DNA of 5,387 nt from an uncultured Xanthobacteraceae bacterium. Lineage in GTDB: Bacteria > Pseudomonadota > Alphaproteobacteria > Rhizobiales > Xanthobacteraceae. A program made the position numbers and the translations under genes. This document shows, in pieces, positions 5,270-5,387 of this stretch. The stretch is taken from positions 1 to 5,387 of the forward strand of contig CATPBC010000337.1 in assembly GCA_955652195.1 (NCBI GenBank), in the 5' to 3' direction. The first letter of the stretch is position 1. Each line of letters begins with the position of its first letter. The notes beneath the pieces are model-generated. The model saw only the letters and a list, made by a program, of their open reading frames with translations, was not told where the DNA came from and ran no database searches.

Positions 5270-5298
5270 CCGAACGGCTGCTATTTGCAGCCGTTCGG
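5270..5298. terminator. Strong 12-bp hairpin, possible transcription terminator
   Basis: CCGAACGGCTGC (5270-5281) pairs perfectly with GCAGCCGTTCGG (5287-5298) around a 5-base loop. On the plus strand it is followed by GTCGCTGTTTT, a mediocre T tract; on the minus strand there is no T run. A minus-strand stop codon (TAG at 5283-5281) lies at the loop, so it could end transcription of a gene entering from the right before DUF2948. Rho-independent function is uncertain on either strand, but the perfect GC-rich stem is unlikely to be chance. Confidence 0.5.
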
Positions 5299-5387
5299 GG
5301 TCGCTGTTTTGCCGGGCGGACAATCGCCGGCCGGACGGTCCGCGAGTTTGGCATTGGCTGGCGCCGGATGTGGCGGCGGTGGTGTCG
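5281..5387 (-). CDS. Possible C-terminal end of a proline-rich protein (partial)
   Basis: One minus-strand frame enters from the right edge and gives 34 residues, TPPPPHPAPANAKL then ADRPAGDCPPGKTATPNGCK, ending in TAG. The composition (proline/alanine-rich, two cysteines in a CPPG...NGCK tail) looks like the C-terminus of a secreted or periplasmic protein. The stop falls in the loop of a strong hairpin, as expected at a gene end. No family is recognised, and it does not resemble the end of MurA, the usual neighbour of DUF2948. The other minus-strand frames are also open here, so coding status is uncertain. From 5186 to 5280 I see only the ribosome site of DUF2948. Confidence 0.35.
   Translation of the reverse strand, partial: TPPPPHPAPANAKLADRPAGDCPPGKTATPNGCK

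Noticed and set aside
5186..5323. Upstream extension of DUF2948 to an ATG at 5323
   Set aside because: The extra 46 residues show no family similarity, cross the strong hairpin, and the ATG at 5185 has a proper ribosome site.
1..5387. CRISPR arrays, tRNA/rRNA genes, insertion sequences or phage genes
   Set aside because: No regularly spaced repeats, cloverleaf structures, transposase-like or integrase-like proteins were seen on either strand.

Overview
The window is GC-rich bacterial DNA from an alphaproteobacterium, most likely of the order Hyphomicrobiales (Bradyrhizobium / Rhodopseudomonas / Xanthobacteraceae-like). The evidence is a gene block typical of that group, hisD - UPF0262 - low-molecular-weight phosphatase - infA - maf, together with a DUF2948 gene, and protein sequences that look rhizobial. 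I recognised families from memory; no database search was possible.

Layout, left to right. Positions 1-569 (minus strand) hold the start of maf, cut by the window edge, and infA, overlapping by ATGA. Positions 570-885 contain no gene. They hold a short-stem infA leader and, at 637-809, a striking double palindrome: two long imperfect hairpins sharing one border sequence, probably a dispersed palindromic (MITE/REP-like) element. Positions 886-3151 (minus strand) hold a tight operon transcribed hisD, UPF0262, phosphatase, with gaps of 9 and 7 bp. Positions 3152-3369 are a divergent control region. It has a good sigma70-type promoter pointing at hisD, an overlapping AT-rich palindrome resembling the rhizobial iron-responsive Irr box, and a repeat-rich leader in front of the plus-strand genes. 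Positions 3370-4692 (plus strand) form a small iron-uptake cassette: a Tat-exported cupredoxin-like protein (FtrB-like), a 34-codon ORF that overlaps it by ATGA and ends just before the next start, and an FTR1-family iron permease (FtrC-like). Positions 4700-5185 (minus strand) encode a DUF2948 protein, tail to tail with the permease. The remaining 200 bp contain a strong 12-bp hairpin and possibly the C-terminal end of a proline-rich protein that runs out of the window.

The housekeeping genes cover histidine biosynthesis (HisD), translation initiation (IF-1) and nucleotide-pool sanitation (Maf). The plus-strand cassette looks inserted into a conserved block: DUF2948 and hisD normally sit next to each other on one strand, but here about 1.5 kb of oppositely oriented iron genes separates them. 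The cassette lacks the P19-type protein (FtrA) and the ferredoxin-type protein (FtrD) of complete FtrABCD systems, so it is either a minimal two-component version, possibly with a new small subunit, or a reduced one. The most interesting points are the cassette, its coupled micro-ORF, the possible iron-responsive operator that would also touch the hisD promoter, and the double palindrome.
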